Assembly (NCBI GenBank): GCA_040756415.1
Contig: JBFLYZ010000047.1
Coordinates: 1-29,554, forward strand
Direction of reading: 5' to 3'
DNA length: 29,554 nt
Origin: JBFLYZ01 sp040756415
GTDB taxonomy: Bacteria > Bacteroidota > Bacteroidia > JADZBD01
Positions 23,167-29,554 of this stretch are shown piece by piece. How positions within the stretch are numbered: position 1 is the stretch's first letter; each line of letters opens with the position of its first letter. A program made the translations under genes and the position numbers. Under the pieces are notes generated by a model. The model ran no database searches, had not been told where the DNA came from, and was given only the letters and a program-made list of their open reading frames with translations.

Positions 23167-23610
23167 ATGTCCCATCAGCGCATAAGGAAGCGGCTGTATT
23201 TTAAATGGTCCGAATTCGGCAATGGAAAAAAATTCCTCGAGATAGTTCTCGATAAAGAGCCGCTTTACGTCTATCTGGGCTTCAAATACCCGGCTTATGT
23301 GACCCTTTTCGGATATTTTCCTGTGGCTGAAACGCACACCCTCGCATACGAGGAATATGCGCTGAAAAGACAAACCGCACTACCCGATAACAGGATACAA
23401 TTGTACGTATGCGATCAATGCGGGGATATTTACTGCACCTCCATAACGGCAGAACTTATCGATCGGGGCGATGAGGTAGCATGGGCCGATATTGCCAAGC
23501 AGAATGAGCCCGGGCACTTGTCGGAACTGATCGGTGTGGATGATATTGTCTTTGAAAAAGAGCAGTATTTAGCGGAACTGAGCCGCATAAAGAACATGCA
23601 TGCCCGCTGA
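23167..23610 (+). CDS. Hypothetical protein with a CxxCGDxxC motif
   Basis: A 147-aa cytosolic protein. Its centre has YVCDQCGDIYC (three Cys in CxxCxxxxC spacing, residues ~80-90), followed by AELIDRGDEVAWADIAKQNE. Proteins with a CxxCGDxxC group followed by an acidic/aromatic W-x-D segment are found as uncharacterised families, sometimes near toxin-immunity genes, but I cannot assign this one. The cysteines could bind zinc. It stands 47 nt upstream of the sensor phosphatase, which has its own promoter element, and is divergent from the ribosomal operon. Confidence 0.65.
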   Translation: MSHQRIRKRLYFKWSEFGNGKKFLEIVLDKEPLYVYLGFKYPAYVTLFGYFPVAETHTLAYEEYALKRQTALPDNRIQLYVCDQCGDIYCTSITAELIDRGDEVAWADIAKQNEPGHLSELIGVDDIVFEKEQYLAELSRIKNMHAR

Positions 23611-23626
23611 CTTTCAGCAATCTTAC

Positions 23627-23634
23627 TATCTTCG
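23627..23634 (+). promoter_or_regulatory. Candidate -7 element of the sensor phosphatase gene
   Basis: TATCTTCG followed by CATCC, one mismatch from TAnnTTTG and identical to the rpsF -7 box. It lies 23 nt before the ATG at 23658. No TTTG is present at the -33 distance. Confidence 0.45.
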
Positions 23635-23657
23635 CATCCCTTTCCGGGAGATAGCCA

Positions 23658-26003
23658 ATGAGAATAGGGATTAAGCTTACTATCGCGTTCTTTCTGATTG
23701 CTTTTGCAAGCATGCTGGTGATCAGTCTTATCTCCTATAACAGAGCCAAAATATCGCTGGAGAAAGAAGCCTTTAACAAGCTGACGGCCGTACGCGAAAT
23801 GAAAGCCGTGCAGATCGAGGATTATTTCACCGAGATCTCCGACCTGATCATTACGCTTGCAGAAACGCCCAATACCGTTCGCTCGCTCAAGCGCTTTAAG
23901 AGCAGCTTCGATTCCATCAACATCCACCTGGGCATCGATAAGACCTCGATGGAAAAGATCGACCGCGAGCTGGACGCCTATTTCAATGAAGAATACCTCA
24001 GGCGCCTGAACCGGAACCTGGGCAAGAAAGCCACGCTCGAACAGGAATCTTCTTCTGATGAGCGCACCCGTATCCTCCAGCATTTATATATCGCCTCGAA
24101 CGATTACCCTGTCGGGGAAAAGCATAAGCTCGATTTCGCGGGCGACAAAAGCGGCTACAGCAGCGCGCACAAATCGTTTCACCCGCGCATGCGCAGATAC
24201 CTCGAGCGCTTTGGGTTCTATGACATCTTCCTGGTCGATTCGGACGGCAATATCGTTTACACGGTGTTCAAAGAAGTGGATTTCGGCACTTCACTGTACA
24301 CCGGCCCCTTCAGGGAGACCAACCTGGCCCAGGCTTTCCGCGAGGCCAACCTGGCCAGCAGCAAGAACTTTGTGAAGCTGGTCGATTTCCGCACCTACCA
24401 TCCTTCCTACAACGCGCACGCTTCGTTCATGGCCTGTCCCGTGTTCGATGGGGAGGAAAAGATAGGCGTGCTTGTCTTCCAGATGCCCATCGACCGCATC
24501 AACGATATCATGACCAGCAAGCATCAGTGGAGCAAGGTGGGGCTGGGCGGCAGCGGTGAAACCTATATCGTAGGCGAGGATTACACCCTGCGCAACCAGT
24601 CGCGCTTCCTGATCGAGGACAGCGCCAACTATTTCAACATGATACGCGGGATCGGCACACCGGAAGAGACTATCGAAAAAATGCGCGCCTTCAACAGCTC
24701 CATCGGGCTGCAGGAAGTAAAAACTCCCGGCACGATCGATGCCCTGAACCGCAATTCGGGCGAAAAGATCTTTCCCGACTACCGCGGTGTGCCGGTGCTC
24801 TCGTCCTATAAACCGCTTAAAATACCCGGTATGAACTGGGTCATCATGAGCGAGATCGATGAGGCCGAAGCTTTCGCCAGCGTGCATACCCTGCGCAACC
24901 AGGTCATCATCGCTTTCGCGGCCTTCCTCGTGGTGGTTATTTCCACCTCGATCATTGTTTCGCGCAAAATGACCCGGCCGCTTAACATACTCACGTACGA
25001 TGCCATGGAGCTGGCCAAAGGCAACTTTGACGTAGAGATCAATATCAAGCGCAAAGACGAGATCGGGGTGCTGGCCAGCAGCTTCAGAAAAATGCAGATC
25101 TCCATACGCAACCTGGTCGAAGAGCTCAAGCACATCAACCAGAACCTGGAGAACAAAGTGGTGGAACGCACGCAGGAGATCCACCGCCAGAAAGAGATGG
25201 TGGAGGAAAAGAACAGGGAGATACTGGACTCCATTAATTACGCCAAACGCCTGCAGGGCGCCATCCTGCCTCCCATAGAAAAAGTAAAAGAGCACCTTCC
25301 TCACAGCTTTATCCTGTTCAAGCCCAAGGATATCATCTCGGGCGATTTTTACTGGATGCAAAAAGTGGCAGGCTTCCGTTCAGGGGCCGGCCGTAACGAG
25401 AGCGGGGAGATCATCCTGATTGCCGCGGTCGATTGCACGGGCCATGGCGTGCCGGGCGCTATGGTAAGCGTAGTGGGCGCCAATAGCCTCGACCGCTGCG
25501 TTAAGGAGTTCGGCCTGCGCAAGCCGGCCGACATCATGGATAAGCTCAACGACCTGGTGACGGAGACCTTCGAGACCCGCGATGGAGAAGTGCGTGATGG
25601 GATGGATATGACCCTCTGCTCTATCGACCTGAAACAGGGAAAGCTGGAGTTCGCTGGCGCCAACAACCCGCTCTGGATCGTGCGCAACGGTGCCAAAGAG
25701 ATAGAGGAGATAAAGTCCGACAAACAGCCAATTGGAAAATTCGAGTTCCGCAAGCCCTTCACCAACCATCAGCTTCAGCTAAGCAAGGGCGATTGTATTT
25801 ACCTGTTCAGCGATGGCTATGCCGACCAGTTTGGCGGGCCCAAGGGAAAAAAGTTCAAATACAAAACGCTGAAAGAGCTGCTGGTGAACGTACACGAAAA
25901 AAGCATGGAAGAACAACTGAAAGCGCTCGATGAAACCTTCGAGGCCTGGAAAGGAGACCTGCTGCAGGTGGATGATGTGTGCGTGATAGGAATAAAGGTA
26001 TGA
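23658..26003 (+). CDS. Membrane sensor with HAMP and SpoIIE-type PP2C phosphatase domain
   Basis: A 781-aa sensor phosphatase. Order: TM1 about 7-29, a periplasmic Cache-like domain about 30-410 (it includes GSGETYIVGEDYTLRNQSRF, typical of double-Cache sensors), TM2 about 414-437 (IIAFAAFLVVVISTSIIV), HAMP about 438-490 (TRPLNILTYDAMELAKGNFD), a coiled coil about 490-525 (VVERTQEIHRQKEMVEEKNREIL), and a SpoIIE/PP2C phosphatase about 525-781. Metal ligands visible are Asp563 (SGDFYW), Asp592 (AVDCTGHGVPGAM) and the C-terminal Asp772-Asp773 (VDDVCVIG). Such proteins usually dephosphorylate an anti-sigma-factor antagonist (STAS protein); no partner gene is nearby. Its stop codon is the first unit of the 7-nt repeat at 26001. 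Confidence 0.93.
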   Translation: MRIGIKLTIAFFLIAFASMLVISLISYNRAKISLEKEAFNKLTAVREMKAVQIEDYFTEISDLIITLAETPNTVRSLKRFKSSFDSINIHLGIDKTSMEKIDRELDAYFNEEYLRRLNRNLGKKATLEQESSSDERTRILQHLYIASNDYPVGEKHKLDFAGDKSGYSSAHKSFHPRMRRYLERFGFYDIFLVDSDGNIVYTVFKEVDFGTSLYTGPFRETNLAQAFREANLASSKNFVKLVDFRTYHPSYNAHASFMACPVFDGEEKIGVLVFQMPIDRINDIMTSKHQWSKVGLGGSGETYIVGEDYTLRNQSRFLIEDSANYFNMIRGIGTPEETIEKMRAFNSSIGLQEVKTPGTIDALNRNSGEKIFPDYRGVPVLSSYKPLKIPGMNWVIMSEIDEAEAFASVHTLRNQVIIAFAAFLVVVISTSIIVSRKMTRPLNILTYDAMELAKGNFDVEINIKRKDEIGVLASSFRKMQISIRNLVEELKHINQNLENKVVERTQEIHRQKEMVEEKNREILDSINYAKRLQGAILPPIEKVKEHLPHSFILFKPKDIISGDFYWMQKVAGFRSGAGRNESGEIILIAAVDCTGHGVPGAMVSVVGANSLDRCVKEFGLRKPADIMDKLNDLVTETFETRDGEVRDGMDMTLCSIDLKQGKLEFAGANNPLWIVRNGAKEIEEIKSDKQPIGKFEFRKPFTNHQLQLSKGDCIYLFSDGYADQFGGPKGKKFKYKTLKELLVNVHEKSMEEQLKALDETFEAWKGDLLQVDDVCVIGIKV

Positions 26004-26072
26004 AATGTGAAATATGAGATGTGAAAGGGCAGAATCAAGCAACCGGTAACATGTAACAAGAAACCAGAACCA
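26001..26072 (+). repeat. 7-nt tandem repeats filling the gap after the phosphatase gene
   Basis: TGAAATG, TGAAATA, TGAGATG, TGAAAGG occupy 26001-26028, the first TGA being the phosphatase stop codon. A second degenerate 7-nt run, GTAACAT, GTAACAA, GAAACCA, GAACCA, occupies 26046-26072 and leads directly to the epimerase ATG. TGA (first set) or TAA (first two units of the second set) recurs every 7 nt, so all three frames are stopped within 17 nt. Confidence 0.75.
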
Positions 26073-27029
26073 ATGAAAAACATACTCATTACGGGCGGGA
26101 ACGGCACGATAGGCAGGGCCCTGGCCGAAAAGCTCAGGCAGAAAGGGAATAAGGTCTTCCGGGTGGACGTGTCGCACAGCGAGAACGAGGTGGGCTTTTC
26201 GCTGCGTACGGACGTGCCTCATCCCGATTATGCCCGCTGCGATGTAGGTGAATACCGGCAGATCGAGCGCGTGTTCGAAACCTGCGGGCCCTTTGATTAC
26301 GTTTACCACTGTGCCGCAGAGTTCGGGCGCTGGAACGGTGAGGATTTCTATGAAAGCCTCTGGCGCACCAACGTAATCGGCACCAAGAACATCATACGCC
26401 TGCAGGAACGCTACAAGTTCAAATTGATCCACTTCTCCTCTTCCGAGGTCTATGGCGACTGGCCGAACGTGATGGTGGAGACCGTAATGGACGAGAACGA
26501 GATCAAGCAGATGAACGATTACGCCATGACCAAGTGGGTGAACGAGATGCAGATCCGCAACTCAGCCTCGCAGTTCGGAACCGAATCGGTGATCGTTCGT
26601 ATTTTCAACACCTATGGACCGGGGGAATATTACAGCCCTTACCGCTCGGTGAACTGCCGCTTCATTTACTGCGCCCTGGCGGGTATCCCCTGGCTGGTGT
26701 TCAAGGGCTATTCGCGCACTTCCACCTACCTGGCCGATTCCATTCATACCCTTTCCAACATCGTGGACAACTTCAGGCCGGGAGAGGTTTACAACATCAG
26801 CGGGAACGAAGAGCATACTATCGAAGAGTTTTCCGATCTGGTGGTGCGGCTCACGGGCGCCTCGCCCAAACTGGTGGAATACCGCGACAGCGAAATACTC
26901 ACCACGCGCTTCAAGAAGGTCGACAATTCAAAGGCCGTGCGCGACCTGGGCCACCAAACCAGCGTTTCGCTCGAAAAAGGCGTTGAGCTTACCATCGACT
27001 GGATGCGCAAAGTGTATGGTTTCAAGTGA
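26073..27029 (+). CDS. NAD-dependent epimerase/dehydratase (extended SDR)
   Basis: A 318-aa Rossmann-fold enzyme of the nucleotide-sugar epimerase/dehydratase type. The NAD-binding motif GGNGTIG (Gly8, Gly11, Gly14) opens the protein, HCAAEF follows the usual strand, SSSEVYG is the catalytic Ser/Thr region and Tyr150-x-x-x-Lys154 (YAMTK) the catalytic pair. NTYGPGEYYSPYRSVNCRFI and the later PGEVYNISG are typical of sugar-nucleotide SDRs. The product is unknown. The gene follows the 7-nt repeats and converges on the glycosyltransferase gene with an 8-bp overlap, suggesting a shared surface-glycan theme. Confidence 0.93.
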   Translation: MKNILITGGNGTIGRALAEKLRQKGNKVFRVDVSHSENEVGFSLRTDVPHPDYARCDVGEYRQIERVFETCGPFDYVYHCAAEFGRWNGEDFYESLWRTNVIGTKNIIRLQERYKFKLIHFSSSEVYGDWPNVMVETVMDENEIKQMNDYAMTKWVNEMQIRNSASQFGTESVIVRIFNTYGPGEYYSPYRSVNCRFIYCALAGIPWLVFKGYSRTSTYLADSIHTLSNIVDNFRPGEVYNISGNEEHTIEEFSDLVVRLTGASPKLVEYRDSEILTTRFKKVDNSKAVRDLGHQTSVSLEKGVELTIDWMRKVYGFK

Positions 27030-28149
27030 AGGCCACGCAGGCCTTCAGGTCTTCCATCATCTTCTTTCCATCGAAGTTTTCACGGAAATAGCTCTTATAT
27101 TCTTCCCCGGAAAAGTCATTTATCCAGTTTCGGAATTCCGCCTCGCTCCTTTCAAGGCTGAAAGCCAGTTTCCTCCTTTCCAATTCTTTCAGCTCGGATA
27201 AAGAAGAAATGTACCCGATCATGGGCAGGCCCAGTCGCCCGTACAGCGCCAGCTTGGTGCTGACGGAAAAACGCAGGCGGTCCTCCGCCAGGTCATCGAA
27301 GAAAAAGACAGCCAGATCACAATGGGCGGCATGTTGAGCTATTTCGTTGTCCGGAACGGTTCCTCCCTTTTTCAATCGTATGTTGCCGGCCTGGCTGAGT
27401 TCAGCTTCAAAACCTTGTGTAAAAGCGGGATTGCCCAAGACCAGGATCTCGAACTCAGCGGAGAATGCGCTCAGCTTCCTGACCAGTCTCACCCAGCAGG
27501 CATTACTGTGCGAAGAGCCAGCGAACAGCAGGCTATACGTGTCTTTCTGCCGCGGGACCTTTACCTGTATTTTCTCCGCTTCCACCCCCCTTCTGAACAC
27601 GATACCGCGCGCTCCGAATTCCTTCTGGTATTCTTCCAGCATATGCTTGCCGATGAAGTCGGAAGAATCCACCCGCGAGAATATCCTTTTGAAATAATCG
27701 TTGGTGGTCGAACTGATCCTTTTATAGCGCTTATAGTAATTCCTGGAGTCATCATGCACCGATACATGGATCTTATTCTTTATGTTGATCCTGCACAGCT
27801 CGTGGGCAAAAGGGATCATCTTATTATCGAGAATGATCCAGACCACATCTCCGGGAGGTAAATGCTTCGCGAAACTCCGGGCCAGGGCCGGCATGCCGCG
27901 GAAATAGTAATAATGGTCCAGGAGCGTATAAAGAAATCTGCGCTTGCGCAGGATGTGAATGGGTTCACAGGCCACATGCTGCCTTACCCACTGCTCTGTG
28001 TCATTCGTCTCATCAAACTCATCCAGGTAATGCCATTTCAGGTCAAACCTGCCTTTCATCTCCTTCAATACATCGCGCACTATGGCTCCCCCGCCAAAGA
28101 AGCTGTTGCAGGCGAAAAAAGTGAACAGGTGCAGGGTGGGTTTGCTCAT
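27022..28149 (-). CDS. Putative GT-B glycosyltransferase
   Basis: A 375-aa cytosolic protein with a two-lobed GT-B look. The N-lobe begins LHLFTFFACNSFFGGGAIVRDVL, a typical acceptor-side Gly-rich loop. The C-lobe contains YSLLFAGSSHSNACWVRLVRKL, an FEILVLGNP strand, and CDLAVFFFDDLAEDRLRFSVSTKLALYGRLGLPMIGY, which resembles the donor-binding region of GT4-like enzymes (S-T-K and A-x-G-x-P spacing). Sugar donor and acceptor are unknown. Its ATG overlaps the methyltransferase stop by 4 nt (ATGA), so the two are translationally coupled. It overlaps the epimerase gene by 8 nt at its 3' end. Confidence 0.78.
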   Translation of the reverse strand: MSKPTLHLFTFFACNSFFGGGAIVRDVLKEMKGRFDLKWHYLDEFDETNDTEQWVRQHVACEPIHILRKRRFLYTLLDHYYYFRGMPALARSFAKHLPPGDVVWIILDNKMIPFAHELCRINIKNKIHVSVHDDSRNYYKRYKRISSTTNDYFKRIFSRVDSSDFIGKHMLEEYQKEFGARGIVFRRGVEAEKIQVKVPRQKDTYSLLFAGSSHSNACWVRLVRKLSAFSAEFEILVLGNPAFTQGFEAELSQAGNIRLKKGGTVPDNEIAQHAAHCDLAVFFFDDLAEDRLRFSVSTKLALYGRLGLPMIGYISSLSELKELERRKLAFSLERSEAEFRNWINDFSGEEYKSYFRENFDGKKMMEDLKACVAFT

Positions 28150-29060
28150 GCTTTTCTGAATACGATCAATGCATGGTCCTTACCGCAATTGTAAATGGGC
28201 GACAGCTCCCAGCGTGAGGCCCTATTGAGTACAGGAATCATTTTAAGCAGGCTCGAAAGAAACGATCCGGGTTTCAATCGGAACTGCCTGTACGCGGATA
28301 AGTAAACCTTTTGTTTCATTCTTTCTTTCATCGAGACCTCATAATGGCTCATGTTCAGGTACCGCTCCAATTTCAATCCGGTTCGTTGAGCCAGGAATTC
28401 AGCATGCCTTCGATTGAGCATCTGTAAATGTCCGAAAATGCGCATATACCAGAACTCGGCCAGCAGTTCGGGCGGCTTCACGGCATCGCTGTCGCCTGTA
28501 CTGAGGATCAGTATTCCTCCCGGGGCCAGCTTCGCGGCAAGCAGGCTCATGGTATCAAGAGGCTGAGGCAAGTGCTCGAACACATCGGTCATCACAATGG
28601 CCTGGAAATGGCTCTCATATCCTTTCTTCAATTCCCCGTCCGTTATGATCTTTATCCCACGGCCAGCCGCCTGCCTGGCCGCTTCCGCATTGGGCTCCGT
28701 ACCATAACACTTATAATCCTTCCCTAATTGACCAAGTATTCTGCCGGCTCCGCATCCCAGGTCGAGCAGGCAGGCATTTACCGGCAGCCCTTTCAGTAAA
28801 GCAATGATGCATTTATCCGTAGGATACAAAGTATCCCGGTCATAGGAGCTAAAGGGAAGCTTTTCATAATATTCATTCAGTGTTTTTTCGTCAGCGGTAT
28901 GTGATTTGAAGCACAGAGAGCAATCCTGGCACCGAAGAACTGCATAAGAAGGATGAAGAAACTGCATCTGGCCTGCGCTCGCGCTGAAATCCTTAACTGC
29001 CTTTGCAAGGGAAATTGATATTCCTGATCCGCAGGCCGGGCAGTCCTTTACTTCTTTCAT
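28146..29060 (-). CDS. Class I SAM-dependent methyltransferase with Cys-rich N-terminus
   Basis: A 304-aa methyltransferase. The N-terminus has two metal-ligand-like pairs, Cys7/Cys10 (CPACGS) and Cys44/Cys47 plus Cys50 (CQDCSLC), a zinc-ribbon-like arrangement seen in sugar-modifying methyltransferases. The SAM-binding motif I is LDLGCGAG (99-106), followed by GTEPNAEA (motif II) and TDVFEHLPQP (post-motif region). The C-terminal ~100 residues are helical and basic. I chose the ATG at 29060; the TTG at 29069 lies inside the -7 box. It is the first gene of the pair with the glycosyltransferase, so nucleotide-sugar or glycan methylation is the likely role. Confidence 0.88.
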   Translation of the reverse strand: MKEVKDCPACGSGISISLAKAVKDFSASAGQMQFLHPSYAVLRCQDCSLCFKSHTADEKTLNEYYEKLPFSSYDRDTLYPTDKCIIALLKGLPVNACLLDLGCGAGRILGQLGKDYKCYGTEPNAEAARQAAGRGIKIITDGELKKGYESHFQAIVMTDVFEHLPQPLDTMSLLAAKLAPGGILILSTGDSDAVKPPELLAEFWYMRIFGHLQMLNRRHAEFLAQRTGLKLERYLNMSHYEVSMKERMKQKVYLSAYRQFRLKPGSFLSSLLKMIPVLNRASRWELSPIYNCGKDHALIVFRKA

Positions 29061-29066
29061 CCTCAG

Positions 29067-29097
29067 CAAAAGTATTTATAATCCGGATCGTATAAAA
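29067..29097 (-). promoter_or_regulatory. Promoter of the methyltransferase-glycosyltransferase pair
   Basis: On the minus strand TTTT (plus 29094-29097) is followed after 19 nt by TACTTTTG (29067-29074), an exact TAnnTTTG box. Only 6 nt separate it from the ATG at 29060, so the transcript is expected to be leaderless or to have a very short leader. Confidence 0.6.
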
Positions 29098-29139
29098 GTT
29101 TACAGAATTTTGTAGTTTAGAGCTGCCACCTTATTGCTC

Positions 29140-29554
29140 ATGAATAAGTTTGTTTTGTTCCTTTTTTTAGTCATAATAGTTTCGTCATGTACAGACAAAC
29201 CCGATGTTTATAATGCCAGGCGCTTTACCTTCACGAAAAAGAAGATCAAACCCTTATTGTTCAATGATTCGCTATTCTTTCAATTCTTAAGGTGCGTTGC
29301 AACCACAGAAAAGGCAGAGTTGATCTACAAAAGTCAAAGACGGGTCGAAAAGGACGAAAGCACCTACTGGATCGACACAGTTTATGTTCATATTCAAGAC
29401 AAGAAAACCATATTAACCATTATTGACACTTTTCCTCTGCTTGTTTATGTTAAAGGCCCTATTCAGCAGGTCAACTTTTTGCCCTATGCCAATTTAATTT
29501 TTAAATGCAACGGGCAAGAAACTTTGACCTTTATGTGGAACAACTTTAGCCGCG
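29140..29554 (+). CDS. Putative lipoprotein, cut by the window end
   Basis: An open frame from the ATG at 29140 runs to the window edge (138 complete codons, no stop). It begins MNKFVLFLFLVIIVSSCTDK, a lipoprotein leader with lipobox VSSC and Cys17. The mature part (RRFTFTKKKIKPLLFNDSLFF, then STYWIDTVYVHIQDKK) looks like a small beta-rich envelope protein with no recognised family. The gene is visibly richer in A and T than the rest of the window, which may mean horizontal origin or a different constraint. The 79-nt gap before it is shared with the divergent methyltransferase promoter; TAGTTTAG at 29113-29120 is a weak -7 candidate. Confidence 0.65.
   Translation, partial: MNKFVLFLFLVIIVSSCTDKPDVYNARRFTFTKKKIKPLLFNDSLFFQFLRCVATTEKAELIYKSQRRVEKDESTYWIDTVYVHIQDKKTILTIIDTFPLLVYVKGPIQQVNFLPYANLIFKCNGQETLTFMWNNFSR

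Overview
The window looks like chromosomal DNA of a Bacteroidetes (Bacteroidota) bacterium, probably from the Chitinophagales/Sphingobacteriales/Flavobacteriales side of the phylum. The evidence is a type IX secretion (T9SS) type B cargo protein with a gliding-motility-associated C-terminal domain next to a PorP/SprF-family protein, promoters of the Bacteroidetes type (TAnnTTTG and close variants, sometimes with TTTG 18-23 nt upstream), starts that mostly lack Shine-Dalgarno sequences, a mitochondrial-type aconitase, and several families common in this phylum (DUF4421-like protein, UMF1-type MFS transporter, HAMP-SpoIIE phosphatase). I see no phage, insertion sequence, CRISPR array, tRNA or rRNA.

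Layout. 60-3893 (+): T9SS cargo and PorP/SprF pair. 3910-5619: a small unknown gene and a DEAD-box RNA helicase, divergently transcribed from neighbouring promoters. 5664-7717: small genes (stand-alone LuxR-type HTH, an exported small protein, a probable frameshifted pseudogene, a lipoprotein). 7806-8812: a 16-nt (2 x 8) tandem array, a cyclophilin, an 8-nt array, then an FMN-binding glutamate-synthase-family protein. 10503-12878: SGNH hydrolase, SRPBCC protein, pyrE and a Nudix hydrolase. 12875-19888 (-): a tight head-to-tail run of aconitase, DUF4421-like protein, hemE, MFS transporter, LutA-like protein and DinB-like protein. 20039-21684 (+): an MacB-type permease without its ATPase, then a small membrane protein. 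21811-23085 (-): a complete rpsF-rpsR-rplI operon with promoter and terminator. 23167-26003 (+): a small CxxCGDxxC protein and a large sensor phosphatase. 26073-29060: an NAD-dependent epimerase facing a methyltransferase-glycosyltransferase pair, which suggests surface glycan synthesis. 29140-end: an AT-rich lipoprotein gene cut by the window edge.

Most of the window is ordinary housekeeping and envelope biology, and I do not find a multi-gene system that is clearly new. Two things deserve a second look. First, three intergenic tandem repeats (units of 16/8, 8 and 7 nt) each begin at or within a few bases of the stop codon of the preceding gene. Each unit carries a stop codon, and because no unit length is a multiple of 3, the stops fall in all three frames. 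Second, rplI has a strong Shine-Dalgarno sequence, rare in this phylum, and it lies in the operon that encodes bS6 and bS18, proteins reported to help hide the anti-SD in Bacteroidetes ribosomes. Other recurring themes are promoters that nearly abut the start codon (pyrE, the methyltransferase gene), TGATG/ATGA overlaps, and convergent genes whose stops abut or overlap.
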